A stretch of DNA of 64,000 bases from Heracleum sosnowskyi (GCA_030848705.1 JAUIZM010000012.1:987001-1051000); one strand, 5' to 3'. Numbered from the stretch's first letter, positions 11,720 through 22,107 are shown. Made by a program: numbers and translations. The notes: generated by a model from the letters alone, not told the origin.

Positions 11720-12270
11720 ATGACGGAACTGCTGGGCGCGCCAAATTTATGACGGAATTACAAATCTGTCATAAATCTGACCATTTACGACGAAAAACTT
11801 ACGACGAATTGCTGGGCGCGCCGAACTTATGACGGAATTACAAGTCCGTCATTAATCTGACCATTTACGACGAAAAACTTACGACGGGATTTCTGGTTGT
11901 GCCGAACTTATGACGGAATTACAAATGAAAAACATTTATGTCGTAAGTTAATTATTTTATTAATAAAATTTAGCACCAAAAAATTGAAAAAAAGAAGTAA
12001 ATCTGTCCACGATGTCAATTTTAACTTACGACGAATATTTATTCCGTCGTAAGTTAAATATTTTAAAATTTTATCATCATTAAATTTAAGTGAAAAGTAA
12101 ATTAATGTTTTTAGAGCAAAAACGTCGTCGTTCTCAACTTACGACGGATATGTATTTCGTCGTAAGTTCATTATTTTAATATAATCTCTTTACAAGTAAA
12201 TGTAATTGAAATAAAAATACTTTTATATCGCGAAAATACATAGTTTTAAAATGAATATACGACGATTTTT
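11720..12270. repeat. Left subterminal repeats of the CACTA element
   Basis: About a dozen copies of a ~10-bp core on both strands: acttatgacgga, acttacgacgaa and tccgtcgtaagtt. Two longer units (about 95 bp, each with gctgggcgcgcc) are repeated at 11729 and 11811. Such clusters are binding sites for the CACTA regulatory protein. Confidence 0.8.
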
Positions 12271-12282
12271 TTGTCATAATTT

Positions 12283-12690
12283 TTTTAATTGATTTCTTCG
12301 ATGATCCAACCATACGGAAGTTAATCAGTACTTATTCTAATGTTGGGAAAAAAATATCAAAAAGTATAAAGGTCCGACTGTGCCGCATCTTTCCAGAAAA
12401 ATTGGAACAGTACTTCTTCCGGGAACGGCACACGTGTCAGATTCACTGAATAAATTTTTTAATTGATTTCTTCGGCGATCCAACCGTACGGATTTTAATC
12501 GGTACTCATTCTAGTGTTGGAAAAAATTAATCAAAAAATATAAAAATCCGGTTGTGCCAAATCTTCTCAGAAACGTTGAAACAGTACTAATTCCGCGCGA
12601 GACCGAAACACATGTCAAATTCAGTGAATAATTTTTTAAATTGATTTCTTCGACAATCCAACTGTACGGATGTTAATCGGTAATAATTTA
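12283..12690. repeat. Tandem repeat, unit about 176 bp, 2.3 copies
   Basis: The marker gatttcttcg recurs at 12291, 12465 and 12643, followed each time by a similar gatccaaccgtacgga-type sequence. Copies differ by about 15%. It lies just inside the left subterminal region of the CACTA element. No coding potential. Confidence 0.75.
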
Positions 12691-12779
12691 TAGCATATTA
12701 ATATTCTTTAAATTATATTATGTAATTATACATGATATTTATTTAATTTTAAATTATAAAAATTTAAAAAAAAATATGT

Positions 12780-13270
12780 GCACACTATAGGAAAACACAA
12801 GGCGGCAGTTTTCCCCCCAAAGTGAATTATTGGAAGCAAACTTTTCCCCTTAAAAAAATTCCGCACTCGCTCACGCTCATTCTCAGATACACTCACTCTC
12901 GTCCCGCTCTCATTCTCAGATACTCACTCTCCCTCTCATCCCGCTCAATCGAAAAACACCGCATGAACGCCGTAGTTTCAAAACTCACATCTTTTTTTTT
13001 CTTCTCTAATTTGTTCCAAAAATCTAATTTATTTTTGATTTTGCAGGTGGTTAATTAGAGCTTCACTCACTCAACCCGATTAATTAGTAAGTACTTCATA
13101 ATTTTAATTACTTAATTTATTTTTCTATCTTCTTCACTTTTCTGTTTTAATTTTCAATTAGGGTTTCAATTGGGGGTTTCAGTTAGGATTTTAATTGGGG
13201 TTTTCAGTTAGGGTTTCGATTGGGGGTTTCAATTAGGGTTTCAATTGCGGGTTTCTGTATGTTTGTTGTA
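12780..13270 (+). promoter_or_regulatory. Captured 5'-UTR/leader-like region with ttagggtttc repeats
   Basis: CT-rich sequence at 12850-12960 (repeated cactctc blocks) is followed by a likely splice acceptor (ttttgattttgcag|gtgg near 13045) and five or six imperfect ttagggtttcaattgggggt units at 13155-13255. Such motifs are common in leaders and first introns of plant housekeeping genes. This suggests the CACTA picked up a promoter or leader as well as exons. I see no start codon that leads into a long frame. Confidence 0.4.
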
Positions 13271-14221
13271 TTTGCCCCTGTAATTTAAGTCACAATTGGC
13301 CTCCGCATTGATACATTGATAAAAATTATTTTGTATGTTTGTTGTATTTGCCACTGTAATTATATGTTTGTGTGGGTATTTGTTTGTATGTTTGAATGTT
13401 TGTGTGTTTATAATATGAGTCATGATAAAATTCCACTGTCATATAGTACACCAAAATATCTTAATTACCTGTTCCACTAAATTACTTATCCTAGTATTAT
13501 TCAGCCATGTTGATTGCTAGAATAGCATTTTTTCTGTACAAAATATTTGAAATTCAGTAGCATTCCAATTATAAAAGACCTTGTCCAATTAAAGCAGATA
13601 AACATCTCCGTTGATTCAATTAATAGATTCAAGGTGGTTAACTTCAGTGGTATATGACATGGATTAACAGCTTTAGATCAGGTTCACCCTAGCACTATTA
13701 AGTTTGGATTTCAAAAGTAATCTATATGTAGTTTACCTTTCAAGGATTTAGAAGTCTATTTTTTGGTCATTGCTGATGAAGTTGTTCAGATATTGAACTA
13801 GATCGAAGATGAAGGAACTTGCTCTGTGCGGTTTTGGAAAAAAGAAAGAACGAGATGTCTTTGCAGAAAATATTAAAAAGCAATTTATATTTAAGGTTAA
13901 GCTGCATTTCTATGTCACCAACATATTTTCTAGTACAGATAGACACAATTGCATTATGTGGACAGAAACTTTAGTTTCTTTGTAAATTTAGGTTCTTTAT
14001 CAATCACATGTTCAAAAATTATAAGGACTAGTATATTTTCTTTTTTATTCCCTTTTTCTTTTGCATTGTGAACTTGCTGGAATCTTTCCTAGATGACGTG
14101 ATCAATTATAAGTGGGTGTATGCTGCTGTGCACTTCTGTTCTGGCAATGCAATATACATTTCTAATTGTTGCCTTTATATCCCAAGAATACATATTGCTT
14201 ACAGTGTGAATTTTATTCCAG

Positions 14222-14342
14222 GCCGTCTTCAAGCAGTTTGGAGCTGGTGGTTATGGAGGTTCCGATTTTGCTACTGATGGAGCAGAATTTCAGCAGCACC
14301 AGAAACTTGAAAAGCAATACATATCCACACGTGCTGCTAAGG
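14222..14342 (+). pseudogene. Captured exon of an SH3P-type (BAR/SH3 domain) gene
   Basis: Between an acceptor (attttattccag) and a donor-like aag|gt, the exon reads AVFKQFGAGGYGGSDFATDG followed by AEFQQHQKLEKQYISTRAAK. This closely matches the N-terminal region of plant SH3 domain-containing proteins (SH3P1/2/3), which act in clathrin-related trafficking and autophagy. Only this exon is recognised, so it is a captured piece and not a gene. Family assignment is from memory of the motif QHQKLEKLYISTR. Confidence 0.7.
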
Positions 14343-14870
14343 TTTCTTTTTCCTCAAGTTCAATTTCTGGTTCTGTACTCAAAATTCTAGATAAATATGT
14401 AAAAGCTTCTGCCAACATCGTTCCTAATTGCATGTGTTTCGAATGTAATCATATAGATGAGCAGTTTTAGGGGGGGCATCCTCTGATTTTAAAGTTAGTT
14501 TTAAATGCTATAAATTTTAAATGGCATTTGAGTAGTTAAGATTATTTGTACAAGTACTTGTATGATGATGAGAGTTTGTATACAATCCTTCTTATTTTGC
14601 CATAACTGTTTCTTATAGTTTATACTCATTGTTTACAAAGTTTGCATTGTTCTTGCCCTGATGTTGTGACTTGTAAACTTGTATCTTGTATCGTTCTCCC
14701 TAACTGACAATATAAGTGGTAAAAATGGTCATGAATTACTGTGCGTTCAATTGTTTTCTGGATTTTAAGACACTTCCTAAAAAATATACATATAGCCTAC
14801 TACTGTGGTTTAATCTTGATTTTTATTTCTATTTCTATTCATTTCTGATTCATTTCTATTTCTTTCTAGG

Positions 14871-14981
14871 GAAGAAAAACGTTTGGTGCCTTTATCCTAA
14901 CAAGGATGCTGCTGCGAATTCTGTTCAGGATATTTTTAGTCGAGATACTTCAACAGATCTAGAAATTTCTACAATGATGGT
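14871..14981 (+). pseudogene. Captured exon-like piece of unknown origin
   Basis: Flanked by a good acceptor (tttctttctag) and a donor (atgatg|gtatgg). The open frame reads KDAAANSVQDIFSRDTSTDL in part. I do not recognise it. Its position between the SH3P and PP2C pieces means it may come from either parent or a third gene. Confidence 0.4.
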
Positions 14982-15530
14982 ATGGCATAGACTCACTTTT
15001 ATCTGTTGTCTCATTTGACAAACTCTTTTTTTTATAAATAAATTTTCTTAGTTCCCAGTGAGAAATTGTTTACATATACTTGCTTGAAATGAACGGACAT
15101 AAAACCTTCATTTTGCGTATACTTCCGTCAAATGAATGCTCGTAAAGCACTGAACGCCACACCCATTTTTCTCTTATATGCGTGTATTGCTTATCAGAAA
15201 TCTGTTTCATAAATGATGAGCAACTTTTTCTCAAGTCAATATCAAAATACTAGGAAGGAATGGACCTAATTAGTATTTGCCACTTCTCACTCATTACTTT
15301 TCTTATGAGATTTTTTCATGATGCCTTAACTGGTATATATCTGTGTTGATGTTTGGTGTGACTAATCATTTCATCGTAGGTAATAACTTGATGTTGAATC
15401 TACTTGGACATGCAACTCATAACGAAATCATGTTTAGCATTCACTGCTACTTAAGCATGCATACATTCACCATGAAGAAAGGATGAGAAATTGGTGGGAC
15501 TAACTACGATTATGTTACTTTAATTACAGG

Positions 15531-15767
15531 GAAGTGCCAAGAGATTAGTAAAAACGGATGCATGAAACAGCAAAGAAGAGGGAGATGAGATATTCAGATT
15601 TGGAAAAGATTGACCGTGGAGTAGGCCGCCATTTCCATGATGACATCACAGTTATTGTTCTGTTTCTGGACTCCAATCTTGTGAGCAAAGCTAGCACATC
15701 AAAGGGTCAGAACTTGTCTATTAAAGGGAGTGGAATAAGTCTTCCTTCAATAATTCTTGCCCCTTGA
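15531..15767 (+). pseudogene. Captured last exon of a PP2C (clade D type) phosphatase gene
   Basis: After an acceptor (ttaattacag) the sequence reads GSAKRLVKT, then shifts frame at about 15556, then AKKREMRYSDLEKIDRGVGR followed by HFHDDITVIVLFLD and a C-terminal SLPSIILAP with stop. That is the C-terminal end of plant PP2C clade D phosphatases; the HDDITVIVVFLD motif contains the last metal-binding Asp. The 1-2-base change near 15556 shows that this copy is not a functional exon. Downstream to about 16080 is 3'-UTR-like sequence, probably captured with it. Confidence 0.8.
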
Positions 15768-16119
15768 GCATGATGCCAATGAAATCTGGGAAACCTGATG
15801 TAGAAAATGGCTAATTATCGTCTGTTGTACTATTTCTTGTGAATACGAGGTAGCTTCTTTAAAGACGAGAACATATGTTGTCGATCCTTTTAAATGTACT
15901 CCTTAACTTTTTAGCCAAGAACTAGTACCAATGTAGTTTTAATGTCTGACAGTATGCTGTGGCACGGTGGCGGTATTCATGTTTCTGTTTAGTTTTGTAA
16001 CTATGACTGTCTAATCTGCATGTAGATTGTGTGGCGTTGGATTGTATGTAAATTGGGATTTAATTTGGAAGCCAAAAATGGCTGGAACCTGAAAAACCAG
16101 CATAATGGTGCTTCTAGTT

Positions 16120-16555
16120 TAACTTATGACGAAATTTTGGGTAACTTATGACAGGTGTTCATCTTTTTTATAATAATTTTTATTTTTTTATGAATAAAAT
16201 ATTGGTAGCAGGTGGGCCCCATTCTTTAACTTCCAACAGATTTTTCGTCGTAAAATATAAATTTATGACGGTATATTTCGTCGTAAGTTCATTTATTAAT
16301 TTATTGAAAAAGGTGGGTCCTACACTTGAACTTATGACGAAAATGTATACTTGTTACGAAAACTATACTTATGACGAAAATACTTCTTGTGACGAAACTA
16401 GTAGTTATGACAAAAGGCATACTTGTGACGAGAATGACATTTGTGACGAAAATGCGAACTTAAGACTTGAGCAAAAATGACGAAAGTTTTCCGTCGTAAT
16501 TGGACCAATTGTGACGATTTCAGTGTAAAATTTCCGTCATAATTGCCCAGATTTG
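16120..16555. repeat. Right subterminal repeats of the CACTA element (18-bp period)
   Basis: From about 16330 to 16450 an 18-bp unit with core acttgtgacgaaaat repeats six to seven times in the same phase. Further tatgacg/cgtcgtaag copies lie on both sides. The period is a multiple of three, which explains the 110-codon open frame with repeating DEN/CDE residues; it is not a gene. Confidence 0.8.
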
Positions 16556-17405
16556 TTGCAGTGGATTTGTCTTTCATAATGCTATAGTAGATAAAGTTAT
16601 AATGGGTATATAACTATTATGGGAATCTTGGACTTATTCCCCCGTATCTATCCCTCGTGCATTGACTCCACGATTATGGAGTGGTCGCTGATATCTTTTC
16701 ATCCATATGCAAGACTCACGCTGGGTGACAAGGCCGATGTACGAGGTAAAACCACACCTTTAAGAATAGACGGTTCTCACTATCGTATTTCTCTCGAAAG
16801 CATATATTTGGGATGGAAAAAACTTGATATACACCCCAAATTATTTGCTCAAAAAGGAATTGAAGGTGGAACTGGAGTAATTATTGATAGCGGCAGTATT
16901 AAAACATATTTAAGAGATGAGGCCTATAACATACTTTGCCTCGCTGTTGGGGATGAAATGGTAGCGAGAGGTTTTAAGCAAAGAACAAATACTAGAAATT
17001 TATGTTACTATGGAATTGTGGAAGAAGTGAAAAGATCTGGTTTTCCAATTCCAATTCTACAATTAGACTAAGATGACTTGTTTATAGATTCCATATTGAA
17101 CTATTTCTGCATGACAGTGATGCCCAGCTCCACACATGGTCCGACTGAAGAAACTAACCATTATAGGTTTAACAACTCAACAAGATTACATCATGGGATA
17201 TGATTTTGGAAAATCAACAGTGAGCCATGAAAACTGTCAGATAGTTAGAGATATAGAAAACCTATAATAAATATTCATTCATAGATATTTGGACTTGCAG
17301 AATTTCTATGTCATACACTACCAAGAATATCGGTCTTTTTTGACAAACTTTCTTGTAGTGATTTCTTGTAGGCTGACTGATATCTTTATTTTTTAATATA
17401 TTTTA

Positions 17406-17543
17406 GAGTGAAAAGCACTTTGTGTACCCAAAGTTTGAGGTTTGAGCACTTTGTGTACTTGTAGTTTAGAATCTAGCAAAAAGCATGCTGCAGTTTCAGT
17501 TTTCTTGCCAAATGCATACTTCCGTTAAATTCTTCCTAACACC
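17406..17543 (+). repeat. Left TIR of the MULE
   Basis: Matches the reverse complement of about 34690-34827 nearly base for base, through tccgttaaattcttcctaac. It contains two direct copies of a gcactttgtgta motif about 40 bp apart, possible transposase-binding sites. Confidence 0.93.
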
Positions 17544-17687
17544 GTGAGGGCATACATGTAAATGGTATTTACAAACGGCTATATACATATTATATATACA
17601 TATTCTATCAGAGGGCATAACTGTTACACTGCGTTCTTCCCCAAGTTGAAAACCTAAATTATTAATTGAGTCTTTTGTGTTGAATAA

Positions 17688-18044
17688 ATGGATGAATATT
17701 GTGTATGTCGAATGTTGGTAGTAGAACGGACTGCTTGGACCGAGAACAATGCCGGTCGGAGATTTGTGAGCTGTGTTAATGGTAGACGGGGTTGTAAGTA
17801 TTTCCGATGGGTCGATCCTCCAGTTTGTGAGCGTGGACGTGTTGTCATACTAGGATTGCTGAGAAGAATACAGAGGAATGAAGAGGAGCTGGAAAAAGTG
17901 ATGTTATTGCAGCAAGAAAAAGAGACAGAGAAAGAGAAAGAGAGTTGTTGTGGAGTAGGAATTAGCCCATGGATTTGTGTTAATTTCTTTGTCATAATTG
18001 TTCTTGTTCTTCTTTGCTTTGGTCGTTATGGAACTGAAGATTAG
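17688..18044 (+). CDS. GRF-type zinc-finger protein with C-terminal membrane segment, carried by the MULE
   Basis: 118 codons with a clean frame. Residues 5-45 form a GRF zinc finger: CVC, then RTAWTENNAGRRFVSC with the GRRF signature, then GCKYFRWVDPP and a final Cys. A charged, coiled-coil-like stretch follows (RRIQRNEEELEKVMLLQQEK). Residues about 92-112 (WICVNFFVIIVLVLLCF) are a hydrophobic tail that could anchor the protein in a membrane. This layout is common among short plant GRF proteins of unknown role; in other proteins the GRF finger binds single-stranded DNA or RNA. It lies ~145 bp inside the left TIR and is read inward. It could be a second MULE gene or captured cargo; I cannot tell which. 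Confidence 0.75.
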   Translation: MDEYCVCRMLVVERTAWTENNAGRRFVSCVNGRRGCKYFRWVDPPVCERGRVVILGLLRRIQRNEEELEKVMLLQQEKETEKEKESCCGVGISPWICVNFFVIIVLVLLCFGRYGTED

Positions 18045-18304
18045 TTGTAAATCTTTTCCTTGGCAATGAATAAGATTGTTGTTTTTGTTTTATTGATCGT
18101 ATTTGCAATTCTTGTTTGCAATTCTTGTTTGATTTGTATTTTGGTAAAGATAAAGCAAAACAGAGTAATAAACACTAGCAAACTTGAATTGAAGTGCATT
18201 ACAAATGATGACAATGAAGTTGTAGAAACTGAAATGACAAACACACAATGGAAAGAAGAAAAACAGAAACATAGATAAACATCACTCTAGTGCAACTTGA
18301 GTGA

Positions 18305-18812
18305 TCACATGAGATCTGCAGAAAGGACTGATTGGAGAAAACCAGGGGCCTCATCAAACTCCACAAGACCACCATGAGCATTGAGTTGACTCATTGCAAA
18401 AGTTGTGGCTGCTTCATTACAAGACTTGTCCACATGCACCACAACACATGAGTCCCAATCCTCATTCTGTAGGTTGTTGATCAAGACCACTAGATCAGCC
18501 AACCAAAAGTTTGGGTCTGGATGATTGACCTCGTTCACAGCCTCCTCACAATCCGATTCAATAAAAAACAGACTTCACATCTCCCTTCTCCCAAGCCATT
18601 TTTAGTCCATAAAAGATGGACCATAGTTCAGCAGCTAATGGCACCATCAACCCCATCATACCAGCATTCCCCTTCACCCATTGCCCTCTTTTGTTCCTCA
18701 TGATACAACCCACAACACACCTTCTTTGGACCCTGTCAAACACTCCCTTGCAGTTAACCTTAAGAACCCTATCAGATGATGGCTTTCTCCACGCGGCCAT
18801 GACTAAATACAA
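18305..18812 (-). pseudogene. RNase H-like (RVT_3) gene fragment in the MULE, frameshifted
   Basis: Reading leftward from 18812: AAWRKPSSDRVLKVNCKGVF, then RNKRGQWVKG, AAELWSIFYGLKMAWEKGD, then a one-base shift near 18555, then FIESDCEEAVNEVNHPDPNF and a C-terminal NEAATTFAMSQLN. This is the RNase H fold found in many short plant proteins and at the end of non-LTR elements. The first catalytic Asp (normally KxNxDGA) is Lys here. The Glu of AELW and the Asp of ESDC remain. With the frameshift and the lost Asp it should be inactive. It was probably captured by the MULE. Confidence 0.7.
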
Positions 18813-18825
18813 GATGAAAATGTAA

Positions 18826-19167
18826 CTTGATTATTTTGTGTAGAATATAGTGATCTAAGTGTGTGTTTATAAAGTGGAGTAAACATTAAATTGAGTCTGA
18901 ACCCCATTGACATGCATTGGTTGTAACGGTCAAATAACATAGTTTCAAGGCATTCAAAGATGTGAAAACCAAAACAATGGTCATAGTTGAATAACTGGTG
19001 GAGTAATTCCATTAATATTAAAATTATGCAGTAGAAACTGTTACATTAATAACCATCCTGCCTTAAAGTTTTGTACAAAATATTGTACCCAAAAATATTG
19101 TACCCAAAAATATTGTACTAGGCCAAAGTAATTACCACCAACAACTAATTTCCCCCAAAAACTAATA
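18826..19167. other. MULE internal non-coding DNA
   Basis: No gene seen. Contains three tandem copies of aatattgtacccaa at 19077-19116. A 15-bp stretch atgcagtagaaactg at about 19026 is repeated in reverse at 31101-31115, on the other side of SIRE-I. Confidence 0.5.
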
Positions 19168-19711
19168 TGTTAGATATAATTGCTGACGTTTGTTCATCAG
19201 TGTTTAAGTAACAGGTACATATCAGAGTTTACATAGAAGCCAGTCAGAGTTTGATAAAGTCTGACTGGGTGAAGAGTTTACATGGAAGCCGGTCAGAGTT
19301 TGTTAAAGTCTGACAGGGTGATAGTTGACTTAGCTGTCGGTGCAAAGATAAAGATCCTAGAAGCAATATATTCTGAAGATGGAAAGAAGCAGAATATATT
19401 GATACAGCTAAGGAGACTGGACAGAAGACTGAAGCAATCCTTAATTGATAAGTTTTGTATAGCTAATTTATAGGAGTATCAATTAGATAAGGATTGTATG
19501 TAGCTGTGTACTATATAAACACAGATAGGTTATCCCTAGAAGGGATGCGAACATAGAATTATTATTCTTGTAACCTAGTAGCTCTTTGTGATTCATTAAC
19601 ATCACTAAGAGAGAATTATTTAATATAATTCAGTTTGTTGATTTACAAACCTGTGTTCTTGATTGTTATTCTCATAAATACTTGATTATATATTGTGTAT
19701 TCGGCCTAACA
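19168..19711 (+). repeat. 5' LTR of SIRE-I
   Basis: Starts TGTTAGATATAATTGCTGAC and ends TTCGGCCTAACA. The TATA box is in tgtactatataaacacag (about 19506). Three copies of CAGAGTTT lie in the first 130 bp, the reverse of the motif spread through the element's interior. Confidence 0.95.
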
Positions 19712-19727
19712 ATTGGTATCAGAGCCA
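19712..19727 (+). promoter_or_regulatory. Primer-binding site of SIRE-I
   Basis: ATTGGTATCAGAGCC follows the LTR; complementary to initiator tRNA-Met. Confidence 0.9.
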
Positions 19728-19774
19728 AGGCTGTTTAATATATACAGTTTTACGATTCAAACACAGTAATAATC

Positions 19775-22099
19775 ATGTCTAAAGAAAATCAAACTGCTCC
19801 TAAGGCTGAACAGGTTAAGCCCAATTCTGTGAGTCGATATGAAACAATCAGGGTTCCAATTCTCAGGCCAGTAGAGTATCCGATTTGGAAGGTGAAGATG
19901 ACCATGTTTCTGGAGGCTACAGATCCAGAATATCTTGACAGAATCAATGATGGTCCTCATATGCCGACTAAATTGTCCCCTGTTGTTGATGGTCAAGAAC
20001 AAAAGACTGTTCCAAAGGAAAAGAAAGATATGACTCCTGAGGACATCTCATCAATTGCAAAAGATGCAAAGGTTAGACATCTTCTCCACAGTGCTTTAGA
20101 TAATGTTATGTCTAACAGAGTAATTGGCTGCAAGACTGCCAAAGAGATATGGGATGCTTTAGAAGTCAGATGCCAGGGAACAGGTGCTATTAAAAAGAAC
20201 AGAAAGACAATACTCACACAGGAGTATGAGCACTTTGATTCAAGGCCTAATGAAACCTTGACTGAGACTTATGACATATTTTGCAAACTATTGAATGATC
20301 TGTCTCTGGTTGATAAAGAATATGAGCTTGAAGAGTCTAATCTCAAGTTTCTGTTATCTCTACCTGAAAAGTGGGATTTAAAGACAACCACAATAAGAGA
20401 TAATTATGAGCTTGCTGATACAGATCTTGATGAAATCTATGGGTTATTGAAAACTCATGAACTGGAGATAGAACAAAGGAATAGAAGATTGAGTAAAAAG
20501 ACAAAATCTGTTGCTCTCAAAGTCGAGGAGAAGCCCATTAAGAAGGAATCATCAAGGAAGAAAGTCAAGGGAAAGGCTTTAGTTATTAAATCTGAAAGTG
20601 AGTCATCAAACTCTGATGATGACTCAAACTCTGATGAAGCTTCTGACTCTGATGATGATGAAGAACAGATGATGCAAATGGCTGCATTGATGGTGAAGAC
20701 CTTCAAGAAGATGGGATTCAAGAACTTCAAGAAGGGAAAGAGATTCTCAAGGAAAGATTCAAACTCTGAAAGGAGAAGTTTCAGAAAGTCTGATGGAAGG
20801 GAGACCAAATCTGGCAAGAAGGATAAATCTGAAATCCAGTGCTACAGGTGTAAGGAGATGGGTCACTATGCCCCACAGTGCAAGAAAGGCAAATCTGAGA
20901 AAGCACTCATCTCTAAAGGCAAAGACTGGGCAGATACTTCAGACTCTGATGATGGAGAAAATTATGCTCTTATGGCAACTGTCAGAGATGAGACTGAATC
21001 ATCTGAAAATAAGGTACCCCTAACTACTTATGCTTATGATACTGATAATATATCTGAATTAAGAGTATATCTGAAAAGCGTACATGTTAGCTATAGGGAT
21101 CAGACTTTAGAGAATGAGAGAATTAAAGCTGAGAATCTTAGTCTTAAAGATAGAAACAAGTTTCTTGAAGGAGAACTTGAAAATATGAAGCAGATTCAAA
21201 AAGAAAGAGATGATGTTGTTTATGTAGAACAGGAGTTGCTGAAAAGATATAAGCAATTAGAATCTGATCTAGAAAAAGAAAGAAAAATAATCAAAACTTG
21301 GACAGATTCTGGAAGAGACACTCATCAAGTGTTTCAGACTGATTCTGTAGGTTTAGGTTATTGTGAAAATGATGAACTTAGGTTTAAAGACAAGGTTAAG
21401 GTAAAACCACAACTTAAACCTGTGAAATTTGTTCCAGAAGCCAATAAGTTAAAATCTGTTGTAATAAGGGAAGCTGATATGGAATCAGATGAAGCCTGTG
21501 AAAAACAGGAAAATATTATAACAGAAAATCTTATGGAAGTAGAAGCTGTTAGAAAACCAGTAAAAACTTGTGAAAAACAGGTTAATGTTGGCTTGATGAC
21601 AGGAAAACAGTTCAATTATAAGTTGAAAGAGGTAAAATCTGCCATGAAACCAAAAGGGTCCAAGAAGAATAGGAATGGAAAGATAGGCATAAATAAAAGA
21701 AATAATCATTTGCCTACTGGTGCTGCTCCAAGGAAAACATGTTACAATTGTGGTAGTTCTAATCATCTTGCTAATTACTGCACAAAGAACAAAAATATCA
21801 ATTCTTTACCTTCTACATCAGAAGTAAAGAATGATTATGTTAGAGTTAGACCACAGACTTTATGCACACACTGTGGGAGCACTTGGCATTCCATTTATAC
21901 TTGCAAGAGTTATCATGCTATTTATCACAACTATTATGAGCTAAAACCCAATCTGAAGTGGGTTAGAGCAAACTCTGCAAGTGTAAAGTCTGACAATGTT
22001 AGTTTAAACTCTGTTGATAGTAATTCCGCTGCAAAAACTAACACTGTTAAGAAAGACAAAGGATCCAAGCAAGTCTGGGTCCTTAAAACTAACACTTAG
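19775..22099 (+). CDS. SIRE-I Gag, 774 aa
   Basis: Starts at the first ATG after the leader (MSKENQTAPKAEQ). The Gag domain (IPILRPVEYPIWKVKM-like start; KEIWDALEVRCQG; TLTETYDIFCKLLNDLSL; WDLKTTTIRDN) fills residues ~25-240. An acidic Ser/Asp-rich stretch (residues ~270-300) is encoded by repeats of aactctgatga. Three zinc knuckles CX2CX4HX4C are intact: CYRCKEMGHYAPQC (~residue 355), CYNCGSSNHLANYC and CTHCGSTWHSIYTC (~655-710). A coiled-coil-like region lies between the first and second. The protein is large for a copia Gag but normal for SIRE elements. It forms the virus-like particle and binds the element RNA. It ends with TAG at 22097. Confidence 0.93.
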   Translation: MSKENQTAPKAEQVKPNSVSRYETIRVPILRPVEYPIWKVKMTMFLEATDPEYLDRINDGPHMPTKLSPVVDGQEQKTVPKEKKDMTPEDISSIAKDAKVRHLLHSALDNVMSNRVIGCKTAKEIWDALEVRCQGTGAIKKNRKTILTQEYEHFDSRPNETLTETYDIFCKLLNDLSLVDKEYELEESNLKFLLSLPEKWDLKTTTIRDNYELADTDLDEIYGLLKTHELEIEQRNRRLSKKTKSVALKVEEKPIKKESSRKKVKGKALVIKSESESSNSDDDSNSDEASDSDDDEEQMMQMAALMVKTFKKMGFKNFKKGKRFSRKDSNSERRSFRKSDGRETKSGKKDKSEIQCYRCKEMGHYAPQCKKGKSEKALISKGKDWADTSDSDDGENYALMATVRDETESSENKVPLTTYAYDTDNISELRVYLKSVHVSYRDQTLENERIKAENLSLKDRNKFLEGELENMKQIQKERDDVVYVEQELLKRYKQLESDLEKERKIIKTWTDSGRDTHQVFQTDSVGLGYCENDELRFKDKVKVKPQLKPVKFVPEANKLKSVVIREADMESDEACEKQENIITENLMEVEAVRKPVKTCEKQVNVGLMTGKQFNYKLKEVKSAMKPKGSKKNRNGKIGINKRNNHLPTGAAPRKTCYNCGSSNHLANYCTKNKNINSLPSTSEVKNDYVRVRPQTLCTHCGSTWHSIYTCKSYHAIYHNYYELKPNLKWVRANSASVKSDNVSLNSVDSNSAAKTNTVKKDKGSKQVWVLKTNT

Positions 22100-22107
22100 T
22101 GTTTGTT

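Larger units (their letters stand above)
11697..16563. mobile_element. CACTA element, 4.87 kb, non-autonomous, carrying host gene fragments
   Basis: The left end is CACTACAACAAATATGGGCA and the right end is the reverse complement of CACTGCAACAAATCTGGGCA, flanked by the 3-bp target duplication gat (11694-11696 and 16564-16566). AP-2 shows the empty site. Both ends are filled with subterminal copies of a ttatgacggaa/acttacgacgaa motif, as transposase-binding regions of CACTA elements usually are. I find no transposase (TNPD-like) gene. The interior holds a 5'-UTR-like stretch and exon pieces of at least two host genes (SH3P-type and PP2C) with flanking intron sequence, so it resembles a gene-capturing CACTA. 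Confidence 0.92.
11540..17265 (+). pseudogene. Aspartic protease pseudogene AP-1 (nepenthesin-like), split by CACTA
   Basis: The exon pieces 11540-11696 and 16564-17265 are colinear with AP-2 (about 38897-40145). The N-terminal half with the signal peptide and the first active site is missing. The C-terminal half keeps GGTGVIIDSGSIKTYL, the second active-site Asp motif. The stretch around 16590-16700 is rearranged relative to AP-2. A deletion near 17060 removes about 30 bases and shifts the frame (…PIPILQLD stop), and single-base losses follow near 17145. The CACTA element sits in the middle with a gat target duplication. The gene cannot make a protease. Confidence 0.9.

Noticed and set aside
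13150..13260. Possible interstitial telomere repeat (ttagggtttc)
   Set aside because: Units are ttagggtttcaattggggg, not TTTAGGG in tandem; typical of plant leader or intron sequence.
13241..15018. Small ORFs inside the CACTA element (e.g. 14068-14277, 14716-15018)
   Set aside because: They run through intron-like sequence; only short exon pieces within them are recognisable.
16148..16480. 110-codon ORF with Cys/Asp/Glu/Asn repeats
   Set aside because: Product of the 18-bp subterminal repeat of the CACTA element.
19282..19473. 63-codon ORF in the SIRE-I LTR, present in both LTRs
   Set aside because: Lies in the promoter part of the LTR, has no homology, and its conservation only reflects the young age of the element.
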